From positions 2,989,501 to 3,053,500 of the forward strand of contig NZ_JAVSJA010000001.1 in assembly GCF_032027425.1 (NCBI RefSeq): 64,000 nucleotides of DNA. Reading direction: 5' to 3'. A program made the position numbers and the translations under genes. Shown piece by piece: positions 9,317 through 18,305 of this stretch; positions within the stretch are counted from its first letter, which is position 1, and the number at the start of each line of letters is the position of its first letter. This DNA comes from Microcystis wesenbergii NRERC-220. GTDB taxonomy: Bacteria; Cyanobacteriota; Cyanobacteriia; Cyanobacteriales; Microcystaceae. The notes beneath the pieces were generated by a model. That model was not told the origin of the DNA. It saw only the letters and a program-made list of their open reading frames with translations, and did not search any database.

Positions 9317-10025
9317 GGAGTTGTTGATAACCTTTGTAGGGATAGTGTTGCCCCAAAAAAAGTACCATCGGTTCATTGATTTGATAACGTTGTTTAAAAT
9401 CTTCGGGATCAGCATTAGCGGCAAGAATTGGACCGACTCCAGTGGTATGAATTTTGTCTTCTTTTACTCCTAATTTAATCAGGATTTGTTTTTCGCTATT
9501 GGTTAGGGTAATCACCGCATCAGCTAATTGATAAAGTTTAATATATTCTCGGTAGCGCCACCCCACCCACCGGGGATGATGCACAGGGGTAAAAACGAAG
9601 GGAATATCTAGTTTTTTAGCGATATTATAGGAAGCGTAACTGAGTCCCTCGCGACCAATTCTGACGTTATGAATTAAATCTTTATCTTGGGCATAATTAG
9701 TTAAATAACTCTCTAAAATATCGGCAATTTTGGGCAGAGCAAGAGACATTAAGGGATAATATATGGGCAGATAAGGTAAGAGTTTAAGTTTATCCTGAAG
9801 ACTAATGCCAATTTGATGAACTGGAATATGATCAATTGTATAATTTTGAGTTTTTTGGGGTGCTTTCAGGGTGGTTCCTAGGAGCCAATCCGTGCGATTT
9901 TGGTTCCAGTGGGTAATAACTTGGATTGGGTGTTTTTGGTGCAGTTGTTGGGCTAAAAGATGTTGATGCAGTTGCGCTCCACCGATGGCAGGGGGGTAGG
10001 CTGTTAAGGTGTAAAGTAGTTTCAT
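9317..10025 (-). pseudogene. Glycosyltransferase family 4, N-terminal fragment (split by IS)
   Basis: From ATG 10025 the protein begins MKLLYTLTAYPPAIGGAQLH, with the Gly-Gly loop of GT-B enzymes, and continues to VLFLGQHYPYKGYQQLL, where the IS630 element interrupts it. The remaining frame then reads five IS-derived residues to a stop. This is the acceptor-binding half plus the first strand of the donor domain. The start lies 6 bp past the reconstructed end of the hepT-like pseudogene, so the two were probably one transcript. The enzyme's sugar is unknown. Confidence 0.85.
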
Positions 10026-10031
10026 ATCAGT

Positions 10032-10533
10032 TTAATTAAGACTGTCTGCTGTGGTTTTTAACCAAAGGATAAAACTATTAATATCTTCTTGGACTTCTAG
10101 CCATGTATTATAATAGTTATTAACCAGATTTTCTAATTTTTGTTTTTCCAATTCAACCCCGTATATATTGCAAACAACCTGCCGAAAGCTGAGGTATTTC
10201 ATTAAGTTTATACACCGTATCTTCTCGTAATACAGCAGGACGATAATCTTGAGGTTTACTCATAGGATTTAATAGCCTTCTATGCCAGTCATAACTAGAT
10301 GGTAAACCACCATTTAACTCAGAAGCGATAATTTGAAAAATTCGTTCACATCCTGTATAGAAGTTATGGAGTTTTAGGGCTAAACTTTCGGCACAAATAT
10401 CGGCTAGTGCTGGGTTGGTTAGCATTGCCGCTTGAACTAAACGCATTGGGCTTTCTAGCTGATTTAATCTATTAACTTCCGGGGCAATATCAAGGGCGAT
10501 TTCTTGTAATTCACTGGCACTCATCGGACGCAT
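10032..10533 (-). pseudogene. HepT-like (HEPN) toxin gene, frameshifted
   Basis: The first 110 or so residues (MRPMSASELQEIALDIAPEV onwards, including TGCERIFQIIASELNGGLP and DWHRRLL) look like the DUF86/HepT family. Around 10195-10203 the frame breaks: the current ORF stops at 10153, but shifting one base gives KYLSFRQVVCNIYG and continues to a stop at 10032-10034, the usual HepT length. In that rescued part the HEPN active-site R-x4-6-H looks degenerate (RQVVCN where RHVVRN is expected). It overlaps the nucleotidyltransferase gene by 23 bp, the usual MNT/HepT arrangement. Toxin function is probably lost. Confidence 0.7.
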
Positions 10534-10888
10534 AAAGACATTCTCCTGTTTGCAAAACTCTTTTAAGGAAATGAGGTTCTAAGTCTTCTATAGGCTTTAA
10601 ATCAATCTGGTGATCGCTAATTAAATTAACTTTTCCTAAAGCTTGAAAAAAACGTTCTGGGGGTATGCCAGCCACTGCTAGATCAATATCAGAAGTTTCC
10701 TGAAACTTACCTTTAACTAGAGAACCAAACAGGATAATTTTGGTAATTGGGAAATTTTCTTTTAGATAATCAATAACTGGCGGAAGCTTTTTCCTGGCTT
10801 CTTGGGCTAATTTTTGATTATATTCCTGCTGTTCTTTCTGGCGTTTTTGCCAGTATTCAAGATAGGGGTTACTTGCCGACATAATCAT
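10511..10888 (-). CDS. MNT-type nucleotidyltransferase antitoxin
   Basis: A 125-residue minimal nucleotidyltransferase. The catalytic site is visible in ITKIILFGSLVKGK followed by SDIDLAVAG (the GS...DxD pattern). In MNT/HepT systems this protein AMPylates a tyrosine of HepT to neutralise it. It is the upstream gene of the pair and overlaps the damaged hepT. An ATG at 10882 is an equally possible start. The motif residues are intact, so it may outlive its toxin. Confidence 0.78.
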   Translation of the reverse strand: MIMSASNPYLEYWQKRQKEQQEYNQKLAQEARKKLPPVIDYLKENFPITKIILFGSLVKGKFQETSDIDLAVAGIPPERFFQALGKVNLISDHQIDLKPIEDLEPHFLKRVLQTGECLYASDECQ

Positions 10889-10908
10889 TATAGTATCGAG
10901 AATTTAGC

Positions 10909-11058
10909 TTAAGTTTCAAGCTCTTTTTCTAAGTTGCTGTAGATTTTTCTTGCCCTGTCTAAATTAATTTTCAATTGTCCATAATCAGTATTAGTGCCGT
11001 AGGCATATCGTCCGCCAAATTTTTTGCTCCCAAAAATTAGCCGATAACTGACCGCTAG
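10909..11058 (-). pseudogene. Unrecognised gene remnant
   Basis: The minus strand is open from an in-frame TGA near 11060 to a TAA at 10909, reading IFGSKKFGGRYAYGTNTDYG and ending SNLEKELET. There is no start codon at the upstream end, so this is at best the C-terminal tail of a lost gene. The family is not recognised. Its position just upstream of the MNT gene suggests debris of an accessory module. Confidence 0.25.
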
Positions 11059-11106
11059 TCAAGGGTTACAATGGAAGACTGAAACAAAAATTTATAAAGT
11101 TGGGTT

Positions 11107-12618
11107 ATGAGTAATCAGTACGATGCGATCGTGATTGGGTCGGGAATCGGGGGATTGGTGACAGCGACGCAATTAGCGGCAAAAGGGGCAAAAGTCCTAG
11201 TTTTAGAGAGTTATCTGATTCCGGGGGGCAGCGCGGGTTATTTTGAACGAGAGGGTTATCGTTTTGATGTGGGCGCTTCGATGATTTTTGGTTTTGGCAA
11301 AAAGGGGACGACTAACCTCCTAACCAAGGCTTTGGCAGCGGTGGATATGAGTATCGAAACCATTGCCGATCCCGTCCAGATTCATTATCATCTCCCGGAC
11401 GGATTAGACCTAAAAGTTCACCGCGACTACGAACAATTTTTACAGGAATTAATTAGCCATTTTCCCGCAGAAAAAACCGGTATCCGGCGCTTTTACGATG
11501 AATGCTGGCAGGTGTTTAATTGCCTCAATAGTATGGATTTACTATCGCTGGAAGAACCCCGCTATCTGACTAGGGTTTTTTTCCAGCATCCTTTATCCTG
11601 TTTGGGATTGGTCAAGTATTTACCCCAAAATGCGGGAGATGTGGCCAGAAAATATATTAAAGACCCGAAATTATTGAAATTTATCGATATGGAGTGTTAT
11701 TGTTGGTCGGTAGTACCCGCCGATCGCACTCCGATGATTAATGCGGGAATGGTCTTTAGCGATCGCCATTACGGGGGAATTAACTATCCCCGGGGGGGAG
11801 TGGGACAGATTGCCCTCAAGTTAGTCGAGGGATTGGCAAAAGCTGGTGGTGAAATCCAGTATCAAGCGAGAGTAGCTGAGATTATTTTAGATGCAGGACG
11901 GGCGATCGGGGTAAGATTGACCAATGGTAAGGAATATTGCGCTAAAAAGATTGTTTCTAATGCCACCCGTTGGGATACCTTCGAGAAACTACTCCCCCCA
12001 GAATCTCTCCCCCGCAGCGAAAAAAATTGGCAAAAACGCTATCAAAAATCCCCCAGTTTCCTAAGTTTACACCTGGGAGTCAAGGCCGATGTGTTACCAT
12101 CAGGAAGCGAATGTCACCATATTTTACTAGAAGATTGGGAAAATATGGAAGCAGAACAGGGAACTATCTTTGTTTCTATTCCTACCTTACTCGATCCCTC
12201 CCTAGCACCCCGGGACCATCATATCATTCATACTTTCACCCCTAGCTGGATCGATCAATGGCAAAAACTGCCCCCCCAAGAATATCAACAGAAAAAAGAG
12301 GCCGCCGCTAATCGTCTCATCGATCGCCTGAAAAAACTCTTTCCCAAACTAGATACAGGATTAGATTATATCGAAATTGGCACGGCTCGCACCCATCGCC
12401 GCTTTTTGAATAGAATCGATGGCACTTACGGCCCAATACCGCGAAGAAAGCTGTTAGGCTTGTTAGGAATGCCCTTTAATCGCACAGCTATTCCTAATCT
12501 TTATTGTGTGGGAGATAGTACCTTCCCCGGTCAAGGATTAAATGCGGTGGCCTTTTCCGGTTTTGCTTGCGGTCATCGTCTAGCGGTAGATCTGGGTTTA
12601 CCCCGTCCCAGAGATTAA
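11107..12618 (+). CDS. crtH: Carotenoid cis-trans isomerase CrtH (CRTISO)
   Basis: A 503-residue FAD enzyme of the phytoene-desaturase superfamily. The N-terminal dinucleotide site reads [20 protein letters not shown]; the C-terminal FAD motif reads [20 protein letters not shown]. The segment [20 protein letters not shown] is characteristic of CRTISO rather than bacterial CrtI. It isomerises poly-cis lycopene made by the CrtP/CrtQ route to all-trans lycopene, at the membrane. The ATG at 11107 follows AAAGTTGGGTT. It is monocistronic, 280 bp from the next gene. Assignment as CrtH is strong but rests on recognition of the family. Confidence 0.88.
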   Translation: MSNQYDAIVIGSGIGGLVTATQLAAKGAKVLVLESYLIPGGSAGYFEREGYRFDVGASMIFGFGKKGTTNLLTKALAAVDMSIETIADPVQIHYHLPDGLDLKVHRDYEQFLQELISHFPAEKTGIRRFYDECWQVFNCLNSMDLLSLEEPRYLTRVFFQHPLSCLGLVKYLPQNAGDVARKYIKDPKLLKFIDMECYCWSVVPADRTPMINAGMVFSDRHYGGINYPRGGVGQIALKLVEGLAKAGGEIQYQARVAEIILDAGRAIGVRLTNGKEYCAKKIVSNATRWDTFEKLLPPESLPRSEKNWQKRYQKSPSFLSLHLGVKADVLPSGSECHHILLEDWENMEAEQGTIFVSIPTLLDPSLAPRDHHIIHTFTPSWIDQWQKLPPQEYQQKKEAAANRLIDRLKKLFPKLDTGLDYIEIGTARTHRRFLNRIDGTYGPIPRRKLLGLLGMPFNRTAIPNLYCVGDSTFPGQGLNAVAFSGFACGHRLAVDLGLPRPRD

Positions 12619-12834
12619 AAGCTGAAAATCAGGATTTTTACCAGCGAATTCTTAAACCGGAAGGGAATACTTGACAGCGTTTCTCAGATAGATGAGTTTT
12701 GGCGACTGGAATCCTTACTTGGGCAAGGTTTAATCCATACTTCATCTTTATGAGAAACCCTGTGGATCGGTTTTGCTGAAGGCCTCGGCAACTTATTTTA
12801 GAGGAATTACTCACCAATGCAGCCAATAGAAACC

Positions 12835-12900
12835 GATCACTGATAACTGATCACTGATAACTGATCACTGATAACTGATCACTGATAACTGATAACTGAT
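12835..12900. repeat. Tandem GATCACTGATAACT repeat
   Basis: Four to five near-perfect copies of a 14-bp unit, GATCACTGATAACT, run up to and into the ATG of the ABC1 kinase gene. The same motif occurs singly near 29618 and 59497. It contains nested GATC and dyad symmetry. It probably expands by slippage and may set the distance or structure upstream of the start codon. Confidence 0.8.
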
Positions 12901-14578
12901 GCTTACTCCCTTTGATTCCTCGAAATCTTTACATTGGCAGCAAAGCTTGCGATCACCAATTATTCGTCAATTGGAAATATTTAGCTTTACAATGCAGTTT
13001 TTGACTTTTTTGCTCTGGGATCGTTTAACGGGGGCTAATAGGGGCAAAAAACGGCAAAGGAGAGCGAAATGGTTAGTTGATCGCCTCATGAATTTGGGAC
13101 CAACTTTTATTAAAATTGGACAATCTTTATCGACGCGAGCAGATTTAATTCCGCTCGAATATATCGAACAATTAACCAAATTACAGGATCGAGTTCCCGA
13201 ATTTAATAGTCAAGAAGCGATCCGAGTTATTGAAACAGAATTAGGACAAACCATAGATAATTTATTTGAAAGTTTTACCGTATCTCCCCTCGCTTGTGCC
13301 AGTTTAGGACAAGTGCATCGAGCGCGGTTATTAAGTGGGGAAGAGGTCGTTATTAAGGTACAAAGACCGAATCTAGAAGGACTATTTAATCTCGATTTTG
13401 AATTGTTGCATCGTCTCACCCGTTGGTTGAATATTTTCCCCGGGGTGAAAAAATATAATTTAGAAGCTATCTATCAAGAATTCTTTGAGCTACTCTTTCA
13501 AGAAATCGATTATATTCATGAGGGCAAAAATGCCGATCGCTTTCGGGAAAATTTTAAGAATTATCCCCAGGTAAAAGTCCCTTTAGTTTACTGGCAATAT
13601 ACCACCCGCAAGGTCTTAACTTTGGAGTATGTGCCGGGGATTAAAGTCGATGATCGAGAGACTTTACTAGCTAATGGTATTAACGTAGATGGGATTATTC
13701 AACTGGGGATCTGTTCCTATCTCAAACAATTATTACAGGATGGTTTTTTTCAATCAGATCCCCATCCGGGTAATATGGCAGTTAGTCAGGAAGGGGAGTT
13801 AATTTTCTACGATTTCGGCACGATGTTCGAGGTAAAATCCGTCGCTAAAGATCAAATGATCGAAACCTTTTTCGCTGTCTTGAGAAAGGATACGGAAACA
13901 GTCTTAAAAACTTTGATGTATATGGGGTTAATTGAACCCGTTAGAGACCTGCAACCTGTGCGAAATATCGTGCAGTTTCTTTTGGATGAATTTCGCGATA
14001 AACCGGTAGATGTGAGGGCCTTTGAACAAATAAGCGATCAAGTGTATTTAATGTTTAAACAGCAACCTTTTCGCTTACCTCCCCAAATGACTTTTATTAT
14101 TAAATCTGTCACTACTTTGGATGGGATTGCCCGCTCTTTAGATCCCCAGTATAATTTATTAGCAGCTAGTCAACCTTTTGTGAAAAGTCTAGCGGTATCA
14201 GGAGGAACTACCAAGACAATGCTTACCCTAGCTAATCAAGCACGCACTTTTCTTCAACAACAATGGCAAAAAGGTAATAAAAACGAAAGAATGCTCCGTC
14301 AATTAGAGGAAAAAATCGAGCGAGGAAATTTAGTTTTTCAAGTTAAGTCACGGGAAAATGAACGACTTCTGAAAAGAATTTATCTGGGAATTAAAGTATT
14401 AATTAATGTCTGTCTATTGGGATTTAGCATTGTCTCAGCCATATTTTTATTAGACACCAACTATAGTAAACTAGCTATTATTCCCTTCAGTTTAGCGGGG
14501 TTATTTGGTTTATTTTTTCTACGTTCTTCTATGGCTTTATTGATTCAGGAAAGATTAGATAAAATGTTAGATAAGTAA
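12899..14578 (+). CDS. ABC1/UbiB-family protein kinase-like protein
   Basis: A 559-residue atypical kinase. Seen motifs: FIKIGQSLSTRADLIP (the KxGQ loop of this family), AlaGly-type loop CASLGQVHRA, lysine in VVIKVQRP, the QEIDYIHEGKNA stretch, and the catalytic/metal motifs SDPHPGN and YDFGT. Two C-terminal hydrophobic helices (VLINVCLLGFSIVSAIFLL and LAIIPFSLAGLFGLFFL) would anchor it to a membrane. Relatives support quinone or tocopherol metabolism in plastids and bacteria; a tocopherol cyclase gene lies 180 bp downstream on the other strand. The ATG overlaps the end of a tandem repeat. Confidence 0.87.
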   Translation: MLTPFDSSKSLHWQQSLRSPIIRQLEIFSFTMQFLTFLLWDRLTGANRGKKRQRRAKWLVDRLMNLGPTFIKIGQSLSTRADLIPLEYIEQLTKLQDRVPEFNSQEAIRVIETELGQTIDNLFESFTVSPLACASLGQVHRARLLSGEEVVIKVQRPNLEGLFNLDFELLHRLTRWLNIFPGVKKYNLEAIYQEFFELLFQEIDYIHEGKNADRFRENFKNYPQVKVPLVYWQYTTRKVLTLEYVPGIKVDDRETLLANGINVDGIIQLGICSYLKQLLQDGFFQSDPHPGNMAVSQEGELIFYDFGTMFEVKSVAKDQMIETFFAVLRKDTETVLKTLMYMGLIEPVRDLQPVRNIVQFLLDEFRDKPVDVRAFEQISDQVYLMFKQQPFRLPPQMTFIIKSVTTLDGIARSLDPQYNLLAASQPFVKSLAVSGGTTKTMLTLANQARTFLQQQWQKGNKNERMLRQLEEKIERGNLVFQVKSRENERLLKRIYLGIKVLINVCLLGFSIVSAIFLLDTNYSKLAIIPFSLAGLFGLFFLRSSMALLIQERLDKMLDK

Positions 14579-14757
14579 ATAATTATCATCTTTATTAAGT
14601 AAGTGGTTATAATTAAATATCTAATTGCTGGTGTGGTGACAAGTTCCCCCGATTCCCTAGAAGCAAATTTATTTAAGGAAACGGTTAAAGTAATTAGCTG
14701 GTAAATCTAGCATTTTCTAGAGAATCTAGAGACTGCATCTCAATATGGTGATTTAAA

Positions 14758-15816
14758 TCACTGTTTAATCCAAGCTGATAGCCAAATACCGCCAATTTCG
14801 AGACCAGCTAGACGACTAGAGGCATTTATAATGGTTTTACCACGACTATCAGCCAATTTTATCGATAATTTACCTTTGAGGGTATCTTGACAAGCAAAAC
14901 AGAGACCTTTTTCCGTGGGTACACGCACGCGATCGGGAGGATGATCACTGATCCCGATTAAGACAATGGTATAATTCTCGTTAGTTGCCCTCATTTCCCA
15001 ATATCCCCAGGGTTGCACTGTCCAAGTTAGTTGAGAATTCCAGATATCAAACTTATAAAAGCGATTTTGCCAGTGAATACCGATAATTCCCACCGATTCC
15101 GTCCAGTTGAGAACTTTTCGGGTAGAACCCACTGCGGTTAAGGTTAAATCGGGATTTTCAGGGAAAGCATTACAATTAATCCAAAACCACTTTTCGGGGA
15201 AAGAATAACCCCAATTTTTCTCGCTATAAAAAGGTACATTCTCAAATTGATAATTTTTTCCCCCATAGGTAATCATTCCCGTTGCTAAACCATGAGCAGT
15301 TAAAATCTGCCAACCTGGGTCAAAAATCGGTAAATAAGATAATATTCCTGCTGTTGCTTGGGGTGGACGCTTGTTATCTCCCCAACTGTACCTAGTTTCA
15401 ACGCGATAATCCCATTGACAGATTTCTCCAGTGACAGGATCATAAATTCGTCCTTGCTGCTGGTTTGCCGTTGCTTGATAACCCTCTTGAATAGACTCAA
15501 AAAAAGCTGACGGGGAAAGAAGACAGGGACGGATTTTTAAGTTAGTTTTTCCCCAATGGATAATGGCTAATTCCTGACGACTTGCCCAAAATTTATCCGT
15601 ATCGGGAAAAGTGCGACAAAGATAATTAGATTCTATGGCTAAAATTTGCACTGCTCCGCCGCTATTGACTTGACCGCCGCTTGGGTCTTGAATAGAATAC
15701 ATAAAGGCGAATCCGTCGGCTAATTGCGGAATCATGACTCGGAAGTACCAACCTTCAAAGAATCGAGGAGTGATACCATCCCAATGGTAGCCAGAATGAG
15801 GGGGTTGTGAAGACAT
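14758..15816 (-). CDS. Tocopherol cyclase
   Basis: A 352-residue member of the plant VTE1 / Synechocystis slr1737 family. Recognisable stretches are HSGYHWDGITPRFFEGWYFR at the N-terminus, FAFMYSIQDPSGG, and YSEKNWGYSFPEKWFWINCN in the middle. It closes the chromanol ring of tocopherol precursors in membranes. The length agrees with bacterial members. Its start is three bases from the ATG of the divergent kinase gene, so the two share a promoter region inside each other's 5' ends. The protein is probably intact. Confidence 0.85.
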   Translation of the reverse strand: MSSQPPHSGYHWDGITPRFFEGWYFRVMIPQLADGFAFMYSIQDPSGGQVNSGGAVQILAIESNYLCRTFPDTDKFWASRQELAIIHWGKTNLKIRPCLLSPSAFFESIQEGYQATANQQQGRIYDPVTGEICQWDYRVETRYSWGDNKRPPQATAGILSYLPIFDPGWQILTAHGLATGMITYGGKNYQFENVPFYSEKNWGYSFPEKWFWINCNAFPENPDLTLTAVGSTRKVLNWTESVGIIGIHWQNRFYKFDIWNSQLTWTVQPWGYWEMRATNENYTIVLIGISDHPPDRVRVPTEKGLCFACQDTLKGKLSIKLADSRGKTIINASSRLAGLEIGGIWLSAWIKQ

Positions 15817-15818
15817 CT

Positions 15819-17069
15819 ATGGGTTTATCTTTAGGTATTGATTTTGGCACATCGGGAGCGCGAGCGATTGCTATTGATTCTAGCAAAAATATCGTCGCTG
15901 AGGTTCATTATCCCTTCACTAATGCCAATTTTCAGGATTGGCAAAAGGCCCTATTTTATTTATTGGATAATCTAGGGGATTCGGTGCGTTCAGAACTTAA
16001 ATCGATCGCGATTAACGGTACTTCCTCGACGGTGTTATTATGTGATAATTGGGGTAATCCTCTTTCTGAGGCCATATTATACAATGATGGGCGAGGAATT
16101 GCCTTTTTAGAAGCAATTAAAGCTATAGCACCTCCTCACCATCCCGTGATTAGTGCTACCTCCAGTTTAGCTAAATTATTTTGGTGGAGTCAGCAAGAAA
16201 TTTTTTCCCAAGCGCATTATTTTCTCTCGCAAGCTGATTGGTTAGCATTTCTGCTGCACGGTAAGCTGGGAATTAGTGATTATCACAATGCCTTAAAGTT
16301 AGGTTATGATCTCGAAAATCTCTGTTATCCCCATTGGTTAGAGAATTTACCGATGTTTAATTTACTGCCGGAAATTTTTACCCCGGGTACAGCGATCGAT
16401 ACTATTAAACCGGATTTAGTGACTCGTTTTGCTATCCCGAAAGATTGTTTAATTTATACGGGAACCACCGACAGTATAGCGGCATTTTTAGCCAGTGGTG
16501 CTAATTCTTTAGGGGCTGCAGTGACATCTTTAGGTTCAACTTTAGTTTTAAAATTATTAAGTAGCCAGAAAGTTGATGATAGTAACTATGGCATCTATAG
16601 TCATCGTTTAGGAAATTTGTGGTTAACTGGTGGGGCATCTAATACGGGGGGAGCAGTGTTAAAGAAGTTTTTTTCTAATCAAGAATTGAGAAATTATAGT
16701 TTAGCAATAGATGGACAAAAAGAAAGTAATTTAGATTATTATCCTCTACTAAAAGCGGGCGAGCGTTTTCCCATTAATGATCCTTTTTTACCCGCAAAAC
16801 TGACTCCCCGCCCCGATAATCCTCGAGAATTTTTGCATGGTTTACTAGAAAGTATTGCCCGCATTGAAGCTTTAGGTTATCAGCGTTTACAGGAATTGGG
16901 AGCCAATAAATTACAGCGAGTTTATAGTGCGGGTGGTGGGGCAAAAAATTCGACTTGGAGAATAATTCGTCAGCGTCATTTAGGGGTTCCCGTGCTTTTA
17001 TCTAAACAGGAGCAAGCGGCCTATGGTACTGCCCTATTAGCACAGCAATCGGTTACGCTATTGAAATAG
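15819..17069 (+). CDS. FGGY-family sugar kinase (D-ribulose kinase-like)
   Basis: Begins MGLSLGIDFGTSGARAIAID, the phosphate-1 loop of the FGGY/hexokinase-fold kinases, with NGTSSTVLL and the later YTGTTDSIAAFLASG and YSAGGGAKNSTWRII motifs. At about 417 residues it is shorter than typical xylulokinases and matches the cyanobacterial/plant group (SePSK of Synechococcus elongatus, AtXK-1) that phosphorylates D-ribulose. An upstream GTG at 15807 would overlap the divergent tocopherol cyclase start; the ATG is preferred. Substrate assignment is by family. Confidence 0.8.
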   Translation: MGLSLGIDFGTSGARAIAIDSSKNIVAEVHYPFTNANFQDWQKALFYLLDNLGDSVRSELKSIAINGTSSTVLLCDNWGNPLSEAILYNDGRGIAFLEAIKAIAPPHHPVISATSSLAKLFWWSQQEIFSQAHYFLSQADWLAFLLHGKLGISDYHNALKLGYDLENLCYPHWLENLPMFNLLPEIFTPGTAIDTIKPDLVTRFAIPKDCLIYTGTTDSIAAFLASGANSLGAAVTSLGSTLVLKLLSSQKVDDSNYGIYSHRLGNLWLTGGASNTGGAVLKKFFSNQELRNYSLAIDGQKESNLDYYPLLKAGERFPINDPFLPAKLTPRPDNPREFLHGLLESIARIEALGYQRLQELGANKLQRVYSAGGGAKNSTWRIIRQRHLGVPVLLSKQEQAAYGTALLAQQSVTLLK

Positions 17070-17076
17070 TCTCATA

Positions 17077-17205
17077 AGTAGGGTTTGCGGCAAAAAGTTT
17101 GTTGGTGGGGTTAGGAGTTAGGAGTCGGTCGTCAGGAGATAGGAGTTAGGAGATTATTTTATTTATTCTCCCCACACCCCACACCCCACACCCTACACCC
17201 TTCGT
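17077..17205 (+). repeat. Dispersed repeat with heptamer tract
   Basis: Starts AGTAGGGTTTGCGGCAAAAA, followed by GTTAGGAGTC-type repeats and a CCCCACA tract. The same head sequence is found in reverse at 41301-41362 and 44035-44134, and a variant at 42273-42345. It fills the gap between the kinase and the thioredoxin-like gene. Confidence 0.7.
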
Positions 17206-17208
17206 TAA

Positions 17209-17790
17209 TTAACCGTAATAGGGTGGCTCATTACCCGGTTTCCATTTGATATTACAGCCTAAACTCGGTTTTTGCTCCGTCGGCACCGGTTGACCGGCTA
17301 AAACCTTGTCAATAGCGGTGCGGAGATCTTTGCCTGTCACCGGTATTCCATTACTAGGACGACTATCATCCAATTGACCGCGATAGACTAGAAGGCGCTG
17401 ACTATCAAAGAGGAAAAAATCGGGAGTACAGGCTGCCGTGTAAGCTTTCGCCACTTCTTGGCTTTCGTCATAGCATAAATTGAATTTAAAGTCAAGAGTT
17501 ATCGCCATTTTTTTCAAATTTTCTGGCGAATCATCGGGATATTTCTCCACATCATTAGAACTAATGGCGAGGATGCCCAGATTGGTGTTAGCATAATCGC
17601 GACCTAGACGGGTAAGTTCTTCTTGAATGTGTTTAACAAAGGGACAATGTTCACAGAGGAAGATGACTAACAGAGCGGTTTTAGCCGCAAAGCTGTCCAG
17701 AGAGATAGTTTCACCCGAAACCACATCGGGTAAGGCAAAACTGGGAGCTTTTGTCCCCAAATCTAACATTGTGGACTCGGTGCGTGCCAT
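17209..17790 (-). CDS. Thioredoxin-like / AhpC-TSA family redoxin
   Basis: A 193-residue protein with a redoxin fold: TKAPSFALPDVVSGETISLD opens the domain and VIFLCEHCPFVKHIQEEL contains a CxxC-like pair (Cys-Glu-His-Cys) at the expected active-site position. DDSRPSNGIPVTGKDLR and a CGCN-like cysteine (SLGCNIKWK) occur near the C-terminus. Such proteins are common in cyanobacteria and are described as thioredoxin-family or peroxiredoxin-like, acting on thiols in the cytoplasm. No signal peptide is seen. A specific partner cannot be named. Confidence 0.8.
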   Translation of the reverse strand: MARTESTMLDLGTKAPSFALPDVVSGETISLDSFAAKTALLVIFLCEHCPFVKHIQEELTRLGRDYANTNLGILAISSNDVEKYPDDSPENLKKMAITLDFKFNLCYDESQEVAKAYTAACTPDFFLFDSQRLLVYRGQLDDSRPSNGIPVTGKDLRTAIDKVLAGQPVPTEQKPSLGCNIKWKPGNEPPYYG

Positions 17791-17906
17791 AAAGTTTCTA
17801 CTCTTTTCTATAGGGAGGACTGAGATTTTTATAGCATTTCATGCTTCATCGCGCAAATTTAACGCCTTAATCAGTATCAGTAATCAGTAAACAGTAAACT
17901 GATAAG

Positions 17907-18157
17907 CCATTAACCTATCTAAATTACTGGTTAGAGCTGCAGTAGTCATAGTTCGCAGTGTCCGCCAATTATGGAATAAAACTACTACAGAAATTCGCTT
18001 CTTCATCAGTAGTTTAGCAGCAGATGCCCAAAAACACGCCGAGGTGATTCGCAGACATTTGAGTATTGAAAATAGTCTCCATTGGGTACTCGATGTTACA
18101 TTTAATGAAGATGCCAGTGGGATTCCTCTGGGGTATGGAGCGGAAACACCTTTGTAA
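17907..18157 (+). pseudogene. ISAs1-family transposase, C-terminal remnant
   Basis: The open stretch reads RFFISSLAADAQKHAEVIRR and LSIENSLHWVLDVTFNEDAS. This is the conserved C-terminal block of ISAs1-type DDE transposases. An in-frame stop lies just upstream, no start or catalytic domain precedes it, and the end diverges after the DAS motif. It is a decayed insertion sequence lying immediately upstream of the DUF3370 gene. The rest of the 17791-18305 gap shows nothing I can assign. Confidence 0.75.
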
Positions 18158-18305
18158 CCCCTAAATTAGGTTTTATGTCAAGCTATTTTGAAAGCCTTGC
18201 TAGAAACCAGTTTTAGGGACAAGTATAATTACTCACTTGCATAAATGAGATGCTCCGGGCAAACGGCAAACTGGCAAATGGCAAACTTACTGGAAAAATC
18301 AAATT

